Of a stretch of 64,000 bases of DNA, positions 16,786 to 26,494 are shown piece by piece (within the stretch, counting starts at the first letter, position 1; each line of letters starts with the position of its first letter). The translations under genes and the position numbers were made by a program. This stretch comes from an alpha proteobacterium BAL199 (GTDB lineage Bacteria; Pseudomonadota; Alphaproteobacteria; Thalassobaculales; Thalassobaculaceae): assembly GCA_000171835.1 (NCBI GenBank), contig ABHC01000004.1, positions 209,098-273,097 of the forward strand. The letters run 5' to 3'. The notes under the pieces are model-generated. The model was not told where the DNA came from and made no database searches. It saw only the letters and a program-made list of their open reading frames with translations.

Positions 16786-18741
16786 ATGACCACCAGTGAT
16801 CTCGCCCCAACGGGTGCCGGCACTGCGCGGCGTGACCCGGCGCGCCTGACCGCGATCGCCCTGGCCCTGCTGGCCGTCCTGTTCGTGGCGGTCAACGTCC
16901 TGGTGTCGTTCACGCTTACGACCAAGCGCCTGGATCTGACGTCCGACAAACTCTATTCGCTGTCGCCGGCCACCCAGCGGGTGCTCGACGGCATTGTCGA
17001 ACCGGTCACGCTGCGGCTGTTCTACTCCAAACAGCTCGGCACCAAGGTCCCGTCCTACGGGGTGTACGGCGAGCGCGTTCAGGATGTGCTGCGCGAGTAC
17101 GCCAACCGGTCCGGCGGCAAGGTGATCCTGGAGATCTACGACCCGACGCCGTTCACCTCGGTGGAAGACCGTGCGGTGTCGTACGGTTTGCAGCAGATCC
17201 CGCTGGAGGGGACCGACGGCACGGTGTTCTTCGGCCTCGCCGGCAGCAACATGACCGACGATGTCGAGACCATCCCGTTCCTGCAGCCGGATCGCGAGGC
17301 GTTCCTCGAGTACGACCTGACCAAGATGATCCATTCGCTGTCCAAGGGCTGGATCGGCAAGGTCGGGATTCTCGGGTCGATGAAGCTCGACGGCGAAGTG
17401 CGGATGGGCCAGATGGGCCGGCCGGAACAGACTCCGCCGATGGTCGTCGCCGAGCGCATCAAGGAGATCCTGGAGGTTAAGACCCTCGACAGCGACATCC
17501 AGAAGATCCCGGACGACATCACGATCCTGCTGATCGCCCAACCGAATAACCTGTCGCCGCGCACCCTGTTCGCGATCGACCAGTACATCCTGGGCGGTGG
17601 CAAGGCCGCGATCTTCGTCGACCCGTTTGCCGAGTCGCAGGCCGGAGCGATGACCGGCGGTCCGATGGGCAACGTGCCGTCCAGCACGCTGCAGCCGCTC
17701 TTCGACGCCTGGGGACTGGAGATGCCGACCGACAAGGTGGTGGGCGACCGGTTCGGTGCCCGACGGGTCGGCGCGCGCGACGGACGCAGCTTCATCACCT
17801 ATGTGCCCTGGTTGCTGCTGCGCGGACCGAACCTGGAGCGCAATTCGCCGATCACCGCACAAATCGACGGCTTGGCGGTGGCCAGCGCCGGCTATCTCAA
17901 GGCGAAAGACGGCGCGTCGATCAAGCTCGACCCGCTGGTCCGATCAAGCCCCGGGTCGATGCTGATCGACGTCAAGGAGCTCCTGGGGCCGATGCCGGAA
18001 CCGGAGAAGCTGCTGCGCAACTATGTAGCCGGGCCGGAGCGATTCACGATCGCGGCCATGGTGACCGGTAACGTCAAGACTGGTTTTCCGGAGGGCCGGC
18101 CGGCGCTGGCCGAGGGGCAGGACGACGATCCGACTGCGACGTTCGACACCGTGCTGACCGAGTCGAAGCAGCCAATCGAGGCGCTCGTGGTTGCCGACAC
18201 GGACGTCCTGACCGACCGCTTCTGGGTCCAGTTCCGCGAGTTCTATGGCCGTCGGGTGGCGGTGCCGGGGGCCGGCAACGGCGACTTCGTCGCCAATGCC
18301 CTCGATGCCCTGACCGGTTCGTCGGCCCTGCTGGACCTGCGCGGTCAGGGGTCGTCCTATCGGCCGTTCGAGGTGATCGAGCAGATCAAGCGCGAGGCCG
18401 ACCGCAAGTACCAGGCCAAGGAACAGGAATTGCGGGAAACGCTCACCGAGACCCAGAAGAAGCTGGACGCCTTGCGGAACCGGCAGGCCGGGACCGGTGG
18501 CCCGGTGGCACTGAGCGAGGATGAACGTCGGCAGGTGCAGGAATACCAACGGCAAATCCTGCGGGTTCGATCGGAACTGCGTGGGGTTCAGCGTTCGCTC
18601 CGCGAGGATGTGGAACGGCTGGAAAGCAAGGTGCTGTTCGCCAACATTGCGCTGATGCCGATCCTGGTGGCGCTGTTTGCCATCCTGTTGGCGGTGTGGC
18701 GGGTCCGTCGGCGCGCGCGCCGCACCATGGTTGAAGCGTGA
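16786..18741 (+). CDS. GldG-family ABC-associated protein, 651 aa
   Basis: The N-terminus has one membrane helix (residues ~21-43), followed by a GldG-type extracytoplasmic region beginning RLDLTSDKLYSLSPATQRVL. A conserved core includes YDPTPF and the GGGKAAIFVDPF stretch. A charged coiled coil covers ~535-620, and a second membrane helix lies at ~625-643 before an Arg-rich tail. The two-helix layout places most of the protein in the periplasm. It starts 2 bp after the permease stop. The exact role is unknown; an auxiliary subunit of the ABC system is inferred from its family and position. Confidence 0.85.
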   Translation: MTTSDLAPTGAGTARRDPARLTAIALALLAVLFVAVNVLVSFTLTTKRLDLTSDKLYSLSPATQRVLDGIVEPVTLRLFYSKQLGTKVPSYGVYGERVQDVLREYANRSGGKVILEIYDPTPFTSVEDRAVSYGLQQIPLEGTDGTVFFGLAGSNMTDDVETIPFLQPDREAFLEYDLTKMIHSLSKGWIGKVGILGSMKLDGEVRMGQMGRPEQTPPMVVAERIKEILEVKTLDSDIQKIPDDITILLIAQPNNLSPRTLFAIDQYILGGGKAAIFVDPFAESQAGAMTGGPMGNVPSSTLQPLFDAWGLEMPTDKVVGDRFGARRVGARDGRSFITYVPWLLLRGPNLERNSPITAQIDGLAVASAGYLKAKDGASIKLDPLVRSSPGSMLIDVKELLGPMPEPEKLLRNYVAGPERFTIAAMVTGNVKTGFPEGRPALAEGQDDDPTATFDTVLTESKQPIEALVVADTDVLTDRFWVQFREFYGRRVAVPGAGNGDFVANALDALTGSSALLDLRGQGSSYRPFEVIEQIKREADRKYQAKEQELRETLTETQKKLDALRNRQAGTGGPVALSEDERRQVQEYQRQILRVRSELRGVQRSLREDVERLESKVLFANIALMPILVALFAILLAVWRVRRRARRTMVEA

Positions 18742-18751
18742 GGAGCGGACG

Positions 18752-19801
18752 ATGATCAGACGACGCACTGTCATCCTGCTTGGCGCGGCGGCCCTTGCGG
18801 CAACCCTCGGTGCGACCGTGGCGGTGATCGACCGCACCGCCGAGACCCGCACTGGCGTCGATGCCGTGCGGCCATACCCGACGCTCGAAGCGCGGGCTGG
18901 CGATGTCAGCCAGATCGAGGTGATCCGTGCCGATACGCCGATAACCCTGACCCGCACGGATGCCGGATGGATCCTCGCGGAGCGTGACGGCTATCCGGTC
19001 CGTACCGACCTGGTCCGCAAGCTGCTGTTCGATCTCGGGCAGATCGAACTGATCGAACGCAAGACCACCGACGCCGAGCGTTCGGCTCGCTTGAACCTCC
19101 GTGATGTGGCGCAGAAGGGCTCGAAAGCCTCGCGGATCATCGTCACCGCATCGCAGGGCGAGACACTGGTTGATTTGCATGTCGGCAAGAAGCGGGAGAG
19201 CCTGTCCGGCGGCAAGCCCATGGTTTACGTCCGGCGCAGCGCTGAAGCGCAGACGTATCTGGCCGAAGGCGAACTCGACCTGCGGGGTGGGCCGGTGCAA
19301 TGGCTGCCGCGCGAGATCCTCAACATTCCGAAGAGCACCATTGTTTCGGCAACGCTTACGTCAGCTTCCGGTGAGGTCCTGAGCCTCGTGCGGGCAGGCG
19401 AGGAGTTCAGGATCGTCGACCTGCCGCCGAGCCGTAAGGTGACGCTGCAGTACTCGGTCAACAACGCGGCGACGGTAATCGACAAGCTGCTGTTCGACGA
19501 TGTGCGGTCGGCAGAAGGGTTGGACTTCTCGGCGGGGCTGGGTGGCGGAGTGTTCAAGACCAAGGACGGCCTCACCATCACCCTCGACTTTGGTGCCGCT
19601 CCTGCCGGTCAGTCGAGATCTGTCGAACCTTGGTTACGGGCCGGTGTGGCAATTGCGGATGATGCGACCGATGACGCCCGGAAGCTTGGCGAGGCGGCCC
19701 GTGCGCAGACCAACGGCTGGGCCTATCGCCTGTCGTCCTATGATATGGACCGGCTTCACGCCACGCTGGAATCCCTGACCAAGCCGGCCGAAGGTTCCTG
19801 A
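18752..19801 (+). CDS. DUF4340 domain protein, 349 aa
   Basis: A signal-anchor helix occupies residues ~6-26, and the rest is extracytoplasmic. The body fits DUF4340: repeated beta-rich segments such as ITLTRTDAGWILAERDGYPV and SGEVLSLVRAGEEFRIVDLP, and a C-terminal GWAYRLSSYDMDRLHATLESL. DUF4340 proteins regularly follow GldA/F/G-like genes, as here, so it is probably part of the same envelope complex. ATG 18752 lies 10 bp after the previous stop, with GAGGAG nearby. The biochemical function is unknown. Confidence 0.85.
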   Translation: MIRRRTVILLGAAALAATLGATVAVIDRTAETRTGVDAVRPYPTLEARAGDVSQIEVIRADTPITLTRTDAGWILAERDGYPVRTDLVRKLLFDLGQIELIERKTTDAERSARLNLRDVAQKGSKASRIIVTASQGETLVDLHVGKKRESLSGGKPMVYVRRSAEAQTYLAEGELDLRGGPVQWLPREILNIPKSTIVSATLTSASGEVLSLVRAGEEFRIVDLPPSRKVTLQYSVNNAATVIDKLLFDDVRSAEGLDFSAGLGGGVFKTKDGLTITLDFGAAPAGQSRSVEPWLRAGVAIADDATDDARKLGEAARAQTNGWAYRLSSYDMDRLHATLESLTKPAEGS

Positions 19802-19873
19802 ACGGCCTGCAGCGTTGAGTGGCGGTGACGTGGGTGCTACCCGTTCACGCGGGTGGATGGAGACCGAGGCGCC

Positions 19874-21883
19874 ATGATCGTTGTAGGGCTGAACTTCGCA
19901 CACGACGCCGGCGTGTCGGTTGTCGACAATGGCCGCACGGTCGCTGTCCTGCAGCGCGAGCGGTTCACCCGAACCAAGCGCAGCGCCCTGCTGACGGCCG
20001 AGTTTGTCGAATTCGCTTTGAAAAGCGCCGGGATCGAATGGCGCGATGTCGATACCGTCGCGGTGTCAACCAGCCAGTCCTGGCCGTTCATCTTTCTGGA
20101 ACCGTCGGAGTTCCGAGTGGCCGTCGATCTGGCGTCGGCAGAGCGATTCGGCTTCTCCGGTAACATGCTCGATGCCGTGCGAGAAGGTGAGCGCTGGATT
20201 CGCGCGATGGACCACAACGCGCGTGCTCGGGTACCGGGGTTCTTCCATCCGGGTGGGGCTTATACCGAGTATCTCACTGAGACAGTGCTTGGGCTGAACC
20301 TCGAGTCCTCGGTGTTCGCGAACGTCGATTGGCCGTATCAGGCTGCCTGGTGGCGCGGTGCGGTCGAGCGCAGCGATCTGGTGGCGTGGTCACGGCAGGT
20401 ACCGAAGCTGCGCTCCGTGCGGCAAGGATACATGCCGGCGACTGCGACGTTGCGGGGAGTGTCGAAGCCGGCGTTGTTGGTCCCGCACCATCTGGCACAC
20501 GCGGCCAACGCCTTCTACCAGTCCGACCTCGAGCGTGCGGCGATCTACACCATCGACAACGGTGAAGGCAGTTCACGGTCGCGCGGCTATCTCGGTGGGA
20601 TCTACGCTTATGGCGATGGCGAACGCTTGATACCGGTCGGGCCGACCTATGCGTCACACGGCCATCTCTACCAGCGCGTCGGCGAGCGGTTGCGGCTCGG
20701 TCATTCGAGTGCGGCCGGAAAGCTGATGGGCTTGGCCCCCTATGGGCAGCCTCGGTTCTTCGATCGCGCTCTGATCGGCAGCGCCTTCGAACTGTTCGGC
20801 AGCGACTATGCACTCGGTGACAAGCGCGAACGTGGAGCGGTCATGAGGCCGCTGGAAGCGATCGTCGGCAGGCGATCACCGGGCCTGTATGACGACCCAT
20901 CGGCGCCGACCCGACACAGCGTCCCCGGCGAAATGGGTGCCGACAACCTCGGATCTCTCGACGTTGATTTGGCGGCAACCGCTCAAGCCTTGTTCGAGGA
21001 AAACATGCTCGGCGAGTTGCGCGGGTTCGCCGACGGACTGCAAGCGGCCGGCCTGACGGCAGAGACGATCTGCCTGGGTGGTGGTGGTGCTCTGAACTGT
21101 CCGAGCAACAGCCGGCTGTGGCGCGAAGGTCCGTTCCGATCGGTGTTCGTGCCGCCGTGCTGCGACGACTCCGGACTGCCGTTGGGGGCGGCACTGGCGG
21201 TCAGCCATGATGTTCTGGGGATACCGCGGCAATCCCAGGCGGCGGGGCGATCGGAGGGAGCCTATCTCGGGCTGGCGTACGACGAGGCCGCGGTCGCCCG
21301 GGCGATCGATGCCGTTGGGGCTTCGGTAGTGGTGGAACGCTGCGCCGATCCGGCGCGGGCGGCTGCTGAGGACCTGTCGGCTGACCGGATCGTCGGTTGG
21401 TTCGAGGGTCGCAGCGAGGTCGGACCCCGGGCGCTCGGCCACCGCTCGATTCTGGCGGATCCAAGAGGGTCCGGTACATGGCGTCGGGTAAACCATGTGA
21501 AGCGACGGGAGTACTGGCGACCGTTTGCACCGGCGGTGCTGGAGGAGAAGGCCGGTGCATGGTTCGAGGGTGCGCCCGGAGTGTCACCGTTCATGCTGTT
21601 CACCGCGCGGGTGAAGGGCGACCATTTGCCGGCGATCACCCATGTGGACGGCTCGGCGCGGATCCAGACCGTGGATGCCTCGAGCGGCGGCTTTCGCAAG
21701 GTGATCGAGGCATTCGACGAGTTGACTGGCGTGCCGGTGGTGCTGAACACCTCGTTCAACGGTCCCGGCGAGCCGATCGTCGAGACTCCGCAGGAGGCCA
21801 TCGCGTTCCTACTGTCGAGCGAGATTGATGCGGTCTATCTGGAGGGGGTCCGGATCAGCCGACGTGAGGCGACGGACGCGTGA
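19874..21883 (+). CDS. carbamoyltransferase, NodU/CmcH family
   Basis: A 669-residue O-carbamoyltransferase. The N-terminal YrdC-unrelated, Kae1-like domain begins MIVVGLNFAHDAGVSVV and holds the metal-binding HHLAHAANAFYQSD histidines and the IYTIDNGEG aspartate, as in TobZ. A GGGGALNCPSNSRL nucleotide loop follows. The C-terminal domain has RSEVGPRALGHRSILADPR and VLNTSFNGPGEPIVETP. The enzyme uses carbamoyl phosphate and ATP to carbamoylate a hydroxyl group, commonly on sugars. It lies 72 bp after the DUF4340 gene on the same strand; whether it works with the ABC system is unknown. Confidence 0.9.
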   Translation: MIVVGLNFAHDAGVSVVDNGRTVAVLQRERFTRTKRSALLTAEFVEFALKSAGIEWRDVDTVAVSTSQSWPFIFLEPSEFRVAVDLASAERFGFSGNMLDAVREGERWIRAMDHNARARVPGFFHPGGAYTEYLTETVLGLNLESSVFANVDWPYQAAWWRGAVERSDLVAWSRQVPKLRSVRQGYMPATATLRGVSKPALLVPHHLAHAANAFYQSDLERAAIYTIDNGEGSSRSRGYLGGIYAYGDGERLIPVGPTYASHGHLYQRVGERLRLGHSSAAGKLMGLAPYGQPRFFDRALIGSAFELFGSDYALGDKRERGAVMRPLEAIVGRRSPGLYDDPSAPTRHSVPGEMGADNLGSLDVDLAATAQALFEENMLGELRGFADGLQAAGLTAETICLGGGGALNCPSNSRLWREGPFRSVFVPPCCDDSGLPLGAALAVSHDVLGIPRQSQAAGRSEGAYLGLAYDEAAVARAIDAVGASVVVERCADPARAAAEDLSADRIVGWFEGRSEVGPRALGHRSILADPRGSGTWRRVNHVKRREYWRPFAPAVLEEKAGAWFEGAPGVSPFMLFTARVKGDHLPAITHVDGSARIQTVDASSGGFRKVIEAFDELTGVPVVLNTSFNGPGEPIVETPQEAIAFLLSSEIDAVYLEGVRISRREATDA

Positions 21884-21913
21884 ACATCCATCGCCTCGCG
21901 CTGTTGGATCTTT

Positions 21914-24532
21914 TTACTCGGCCGCCTCGATCGTCACTTCCTCTGCCCGTGCGGCCCGATCGCCGTTGATTGCCAATTGGCCGTCGATCACCGAGATCTG
22001 CACTCGGTCGCCGTCTCGGATCCTGCCTTCGAGAATCCGGTTGGCCAGCGGGTTCTGCAGAGACCGCTGAATCACCCGCTTCAGAGGACGCGCGCCGTAA
22101 ACCGGGTCGTATCCGGCGGCCGCCAGCCACGCCAGAGCCTCATCGTCGAGGTTCAAGGTGATGTGGCGATCGACCAGCATCCGCCGCAGGCGGCCGAGCT
22201 GGATGTCGACGATGTCCTTCATGATCTCTCGACCCAGCCGCGTGAACAGCAGGATCTCGTCGAGGCGGTTCAGGAACTCCGGCCGGAATGCCCGGCGGAC
22301 GATTTCCATGACGTCGTTGCGCACCGCGTCCACCGGCTCACCGTCGGGCTGGCCGGCCAGAATGTCCGCGCCGAGGTTCGAGGTCATGATGATCAGCGCG
22401 TTCCGGAAGTCGACCGTGCGGCCCTGACCGTCGGTCAACCGGCCGTCGTCCAGCACCTGCAGCAGGATGTTGAACACATCCGGATGAGCCTTCTCGACCT
22501 CGTCGAACAGCACCACCTGATAGGGCCGGCGCCGTACCGCTTCGGTCAGCGTGCCGCCTTCCTCGTAGCCGATATAGCCCGGAGGGGCGCCGATCAACCG
22601 GGCCACCGCGTGCTTCTCCATGAACTCCGACATGTCGAGCCGGACCAGCGCCTGTTCGTCGTCGAACAGGAACTCGGCGAGCGCCTTCGTAAGCTCGGTC
22701 TTGCCGACGCCGGTCGGTCCCAGGAACAGGAACGAGCCGATCGGCCGATTCGGGTCCTGCAGGCCGGCGCGGGCGCGCCGCACCGCGTTGGCGACCGCGC
22801 CGATCGCCTCGTCCTGACCGATCACCCGCTTGTGCAGGTTGGTCTCCATGGACAGCAGCTTCTCGCGCTCGCCCGCTAGCATGCGGTCGACCGGGATGCC
22901 GGTCCATTTGGACACGACCGACGCGATGTCGTCGTCGTTCACCTCTTCCTTCAGCATGCGCTTGGACGAGGCGTCCTCGGCCTGGGCCAGGGTCTGTTCA
23001 AGCTGCGGGATGACCGAGTAAGTCAGCTCGCCGGCACGGGTCAGATCACCCTGCCGCTTGGCGACTTCCAGTTCCTGGCGGGCCTGGTCCAGCTTCTCCT
23101 TGAGCTTCTGCGAGCCGGACAGCATCTCCTTCTCGTTCTGCCAGCGCGCCGTCAGCACCGTGGCCTTCTCTTCGAGATCGACCAGTTCGGCCTCGAGCGC
23201 GGAGAGCCGTTCCCGGCTCGCCTTGTCGTCCTCTTTCTTCAGCGCCTCGCGCTCGATCTTCAGTTGGATGATCTTGCGGTCCAGTTCGTCGATCGGCTCG
23301 GGCTTGCTGTCGACCTCCATGCGCCGACGGCTGGCTGCTTCGTCCATCAGGTCGATCGCCTTGTCCGGCAGGAAGCGGTCGGTGATGTAGCGGTTCGACA
23401 GATTGGCCGCCGCCACCAACGCACCGTCGGTGATCCGAACGCCGTGATGCAGTTCGTATTTCTCCTTCAGACCGCGCAGGATCGAGATGGTCTCGATCAC
23501 GCCTGGCTCGGACACGAACACCGGCTGGAACCGCCGGGCCAGGGCAGCGTCCTTCTCGATGCGCTTGCGGTACTCGTCCAGCGTCGTAGCACCGACGCAG
23601 TGCAACTCCCCGCGTGCCAGCGCTGGCTTCAGCATGTTTGAGGCGTCCATCGCACCTTCGGCGGCACCGGCGCCGACCAAGGTGTGCAACTCGTCGATGA
23701 ACAGCACGGTCTCGCCATCCGAATGACCGAGCTCGTTCAGCACCGCCTTCAGCCGCTCTTCGAACTCGCCGCGGAACTTCGCACCGGCGATCAGCGCGCC
23801 GAGATCCAGTACCCGCAGTTTTTTGTTCTTGAGACCCTCAGGTACGTCGCCGTTGACGATGCGCAGCGCCAGCCCCTCGACGATGGCGGTCTTGCCGACA
23901 CCAGGTTCGCCGATCAGAATCGGATTGTTCTTGGTGCGCCGCGACAAGACCTGGATGGTACGCCGGATTTCCTCGTCACGGCCGATCACCGGGTCGAGCT
24001 TGCCGGAGCGTGCGGCTTCGGTCAGGTCGCGGGTGTACTTCTTCAGCGCGTCGAAGTTGCCCTCGGCGTTGGCGGAATCGGCTGTCCGGCCCTTGCGCAG
24101 ATCCTGGATGGCGTGCTCAAGCGCCTGGGGATTTACCCCGGCGTCCTTCAATGCCTTGGCCGCGTCCGTTCCGGATGCCAGCGCTATTGCCAGCAGCAAC
24201 CGCTCCACCGTCACGTACTGGTCGCCGGCTTTTTCAGCGACTTCCTCGGCCTGGGTCAGGACGCGCGCCAGCTCAGGCGACATATAGACTTGGCCGGCAC
24301 CGCTGCCCTCGACCTGGGGCACCTTGCCGAGCGTGGCTTCGACGGCAATGCGCGCCCGCTTGGGGTCGCCGCCGGCGGTTTCAATCAGGCTGGAGGCCAA
24401 GCCTTCCTTGTCGTCCAGGAAGACCTTCAGCAGATGGTCGACCAGCAACCGCTGGTGGCCCTGTCCCAATGCAAAGGTCTGGGCCGATTGCAGAAAGCCC
24501 TTCGACCGGTCGGACAATTTCTCGAAATTCAT
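21914..24532 (-). CDS. clpB: ATP-dependent disaggregase ClpB
   Basis: A full-length 872-residue Hsp100 chaperone that rescues aggregated proteins with DnaK. The order is Clp N-domain (1-~150), AAA1 with Walker [14 protein letters not shown] and Walker [13 protein letters not shown], the coiled-coil middle domain (~410-530), which separates ClpB from ClpA, and AAA2 with Walker [13 protein letters not shown] and Walker [13 protein letters not shown]. The C-terminal substrate-sensor domain has [10 protein letters not shown]. There is no ClpP-binding tripeptide loop typical of ClpA. ATG 24532 is the usual family start. A heat-shock promoter was looked for upstream but not clearly seen. Confidence 0.97.
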   Translation of the reverse strand: MNFEKLSDRSKGFLQSAQTFALGQGHQRLLVDHLLKVFLDDKEGLASSLIETAGGDPKRARIAVEATLGKVPQVEGSGAGQVYMSPELARVLTQAEEVAEKAGDQYVTVERLLLAIALASGTDAAKALKDAGVNPQALEHAIQDLRKGRTADSANAEGNFDALKKYTRDLTEAARSGKLDPVIGRDEEIRRTIQVLSRRTKNNPILIGEPGVGKTAIVEGLALRIVNGDVPEGLKNKKLRVLDLGALIAGAKFRGEFEERLKAVLNELGHSDGETVLFIDELHTLVGAGAAEGAMDASNMLKPALARGELHCVGATTLDEYRKRIEKDAALARRFQPVFVSEPGVIETISILRGLKEKYELHHGVRITDGALVAAANLSNRYITDRFLPDKAIDLMDEAASRRRMEVDSKPEPIDELDRKIIQLKIEREALKKEDDKASRERLSALEAELVDLEEKATVLTARWQNEKEMLSGSQKLKEKLDQARQELEVAKRQGDLTRAGELTYSVIPQLEQTLAQAEDASSKRMLKEEVNDDDIASVVSKWTGIPVDRMLAGEREKLLSMETNLHKRVIGQDEAIGAVANAVRRARAGLQDPNRPIGSFLFLGPTGVGKTELTKALAEFLFDDEQALVRLDMSEFMEKHAVARLIGAPPGYIGYEEGGTLTEAVRRRPYQVVLFDEVEKAHPDVFNILLQVLDDGRLTDGQGRTVDFRNALIIMTSNLGADILAGQPDGEPVDAVRNDVMEIVRRAFRPEFLNRLDEILLFTRLGREIMKDIVDIQLGRLRRMLVDRHITLNLDDEALAWLAAAGYDPVYGARPLKRVIQRSLQNPLANRILEGRIRDGDRVQISVIDGQLAINGDRAARAEEVTIEAAE

Positions 24533-24792
24533 TTGTGTTCTCTCCGTCGAGTACCGCGTTCAGCCAGTACCGCCCGCCGCACCCCTCTCAGGCGATGTGG
24601 CAGACGTTCGAGAAGGATATCGGGAAATCGGGGGGTCGTGTTCCCTGACATCCCGAAGCGGTCCGCATTGGCACCGCCCTCCGTCACCATCGCATATGGG
24701 TGTGGCGCGAAAGCCACACAAGCGTCGATGACGCTGCGATCAGACTGTGTGGAATCGTTGACATGGAGCGGACAGAAAGGTTCTGTCGAGAC

Positions 24793-25554
24793 ATGAGCAT
24801 GACTGTCGCCGGATTGCGCCGTTACCCGGTCAAAGGCCTGTCAGCGCAGGCGTTGGACACCGTCGAGTTGTCGCCGGGATGCACGATCCCGCATGACCGG
24901 CGCTTTGCGATTGCCCACGGCACCGCACCGATCGACCAGGCGTCCCCGAAGTGGCTGGCAAAGGCGCATTTCCTGCAGCTGATGAGCAATCCGCGGCTCG
25001 CTGCGCTGACGGCGGAGTATGACGAGGCGACCGAGACGCTGGCTCTCAAGCGGCATGGCCGGATGATCGCACACGGGGTGTTGTCGACTGCGAACGGACG
25101 TACAGTCATCGAACAGTTTTTTGCGGCCTATATGAAGGCCGAGTTGCGCGGCGCGCCGCGGCTGGTCGATCGTGGTGGCGAAGCCTTCACTGACGCTGAC
25201 GCGCCGTTCATCTCGATCATCAACCCGGCTTCGGTGGGCGATCTGGAGCGGGTGGTCGGCAAGCCGGTCGACCCGGCCCGGTTCCGGGGAAATCTCCTGC
25301 TTGCCGCCGCGGCACCGTGGGTCGAGTTCGGATGGGTCGGTCGGCGGTTGCGGATCGGGGCGGCCGAACTGGTTGTCGAAGCGCGCATCGGCCGGTGCGC
25401 CGCGACTAACGTCGATCCGGACTCCGGGCAGCGCGATCTGACCGTGCCGCGGGATCTGCGCCGCGGCTTCGGGCACGATGATTGCGGGGTTTATGCGCGG
25501 GTGACGGTCGGCGGCCGGGTTACGCCGGGCGATACGGTGACTGTCCTCGATTGA
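24793..25554 (+). CDS. MOSC domain protein
   Basis: A 253-residue protein with an N-terminal MOSC_N beta-barrel (LRRYPVKGLSAQALDTVEL) and a C-terminal MOSC domain. The key cysteine lies in ARIGRCAATNVDPDSG, followed by DLTVPRDLRRGFGHDDCGVYARV, matching the molybdenum-cofactor sulfurase C-terminal/YiiM-type fold. Such proteins bind molybdenum cofactor and often reduce N-hydroxylated compounds or carry sulfur; the substrate here is unknown. I start at ATG 24793, the first ATG before the conserved barrel. It is divergent from clpB. Confidence 0.85.
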   Translation: MSMTVAGLRRYPVKGLSAQALDTVELSPGCTIPHDRRFAIAHGTAPIDQASPKWLAKAHFLQLMSNPRLAALTAEYDEATETLALKRHGRMIAHGVLSTANGRTVIEQFFAAYMKAELRGAPRLVDRGGEAFTDADAPFISIINPASVGDLERVVGKPVDPARFRGNLLLAAAAPWVEFGWVGRRLRIGAAELVVEARIGRCAATNVDPDSGQRDLTVPRDLRRGFGHDDCGVYARVTVGGRVTPGDTVTVLD

Positions 25555-25710
25555 CCGACAATCCACGTCATCCATCGCTTCAATGTTCGCAGCGGTGACG
25601 GCAGACGCAGCCGCTCCGGCGTGGGGCTCCGAGGTACCCGTGGGTCAATTCCAAGGGCGATGAGGCGGTCAGTGTCATAGCAAGGTCCCATGCCGCCAGA
25701 CTGCACCTTG

Positions 25711-25733
25711 CTCCTGTCAGGTCTTGTCAGGAG
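25711..25733. promoter_or_regulatory. repeat pair upstream of WYL regulator
   Basis: Two TGTCAGG copies spaced 10 bp apart sit inside a CTCCTG...CAGGAG dyad, 74 bp before the WYL gene start. One-turn spacing suggests a protein-binding site, possibly autoregulatory; there is no further evidence. Confidence 0.3.
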
Positions 25734-25806
25734 TGCGTGGAGTAGGCCGGCAGCATTCCGGTAGCTACTGACACCGTTGTGGCAACATTGTGCGGTAGAA
25801 TGTGAC

Positions 25807-26490
25807 ATGCGTCGTGCGGATCGCCTGTTTCGGATCGTCGATGAACTGCGCCGCCGCCGTCGGGCGACCAGGGCGTCCGACTTGGCGTCGTTGCTGGAGG
25901 TGTCGCCCAGAACGATCTATCGCGACATGACGGACCTGATGGCGAGCGGCGTGCCAATCGAAGGGTCGGCCGGCGTTGGGTACATCTTGCGACCAGGCTA
26001 CCACCTGCCGCCGTTGATGTTCGATGCGGACGAGATAGAGGCGTTGACGCTCGGTCTGCGGATCGTCCAGAGCTGGACGGATCCAGCGATGGCCGAGGCG
26101 GCCGGACGAGCGATCGACCGGGTTCGGGCGGCGGTGCCGGATGAATTGGAGCGCCGGATTGGCGACTTGGCGTTGTTCGCCCCGCCCCGGCAGCACATCG
26201 GCGCCGAGTACCGCATCGATACCGGACCGTACCGTCGGGCCATCCGCGACCGGCGAATACTGGAACTGCTGTACGAGGATGAGAACGGACGGCGGTCCGA
26301 ACGCCGGGTCCGGCCACTCGGGTTGCTGTTCTACGGGCCGAAATGGCTGCTCGCGGCGTGGTGCGAATTGCGAACCGACTTCCGCTCCTTCCGGTTGGAC
26401 CGGGTGGCGGCGCTGCAAACGCTCGACGAGCGGTTCCGGCCGGAGCCCGGCCGGACGCTCGTCGAGTTTTTCGATCGCTGGATCGAGTAG
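25807..26490 (+). CDS. YafY-family regulator (HTH_11 + WYL)
   Basis: A 227-residue transcriptional regulator. The N-terminal winged HTH (RLFRIVDELRRRRRATRASDLA, then VSPRTIYRDMTDLMASG) is of the DeoR/HTH_11 type. The C-terminal WYL domain has the PLGLLFYGPKWLLAAWCELR segment and ends in the C-extension (VEFFDRWIE). WYL domains sense ligands, often nucleic acids or nucleotides. ATG 25807 is the natural start. The target is unknown. Its stop lies 4 bp from the convergent DUF4167 stop. Confidence 0.9.
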   Translation: MRRADRLFRIVDELRRRRRATRASDLASLLEVSPRTIYRDMTDLMASGVPIEGSAGVGYILRPGYHLPPLMFDADEIEALTLGLRIVQSWTDPAMAEAAGRAIDRVRAAVPDELERRIGDLALFAPPRQHIGAEYRIDTGPYRRAIRDRRILELLYEDENGRRSERRVRPLGLLFYGPKWLLAAWCELRTDFRSFRLDRVAALQTLDERFRPEPGRTLVEFFDRWIE

Positions 26491-26494
26491 TCCG

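Noticed and set aside
24533..24792. Heat-shock (RpoH) promoter or CIRCE element before clpB
   Set aside because: No convincing CTTG...CYTAT spacing or CIRCE dyad was found.
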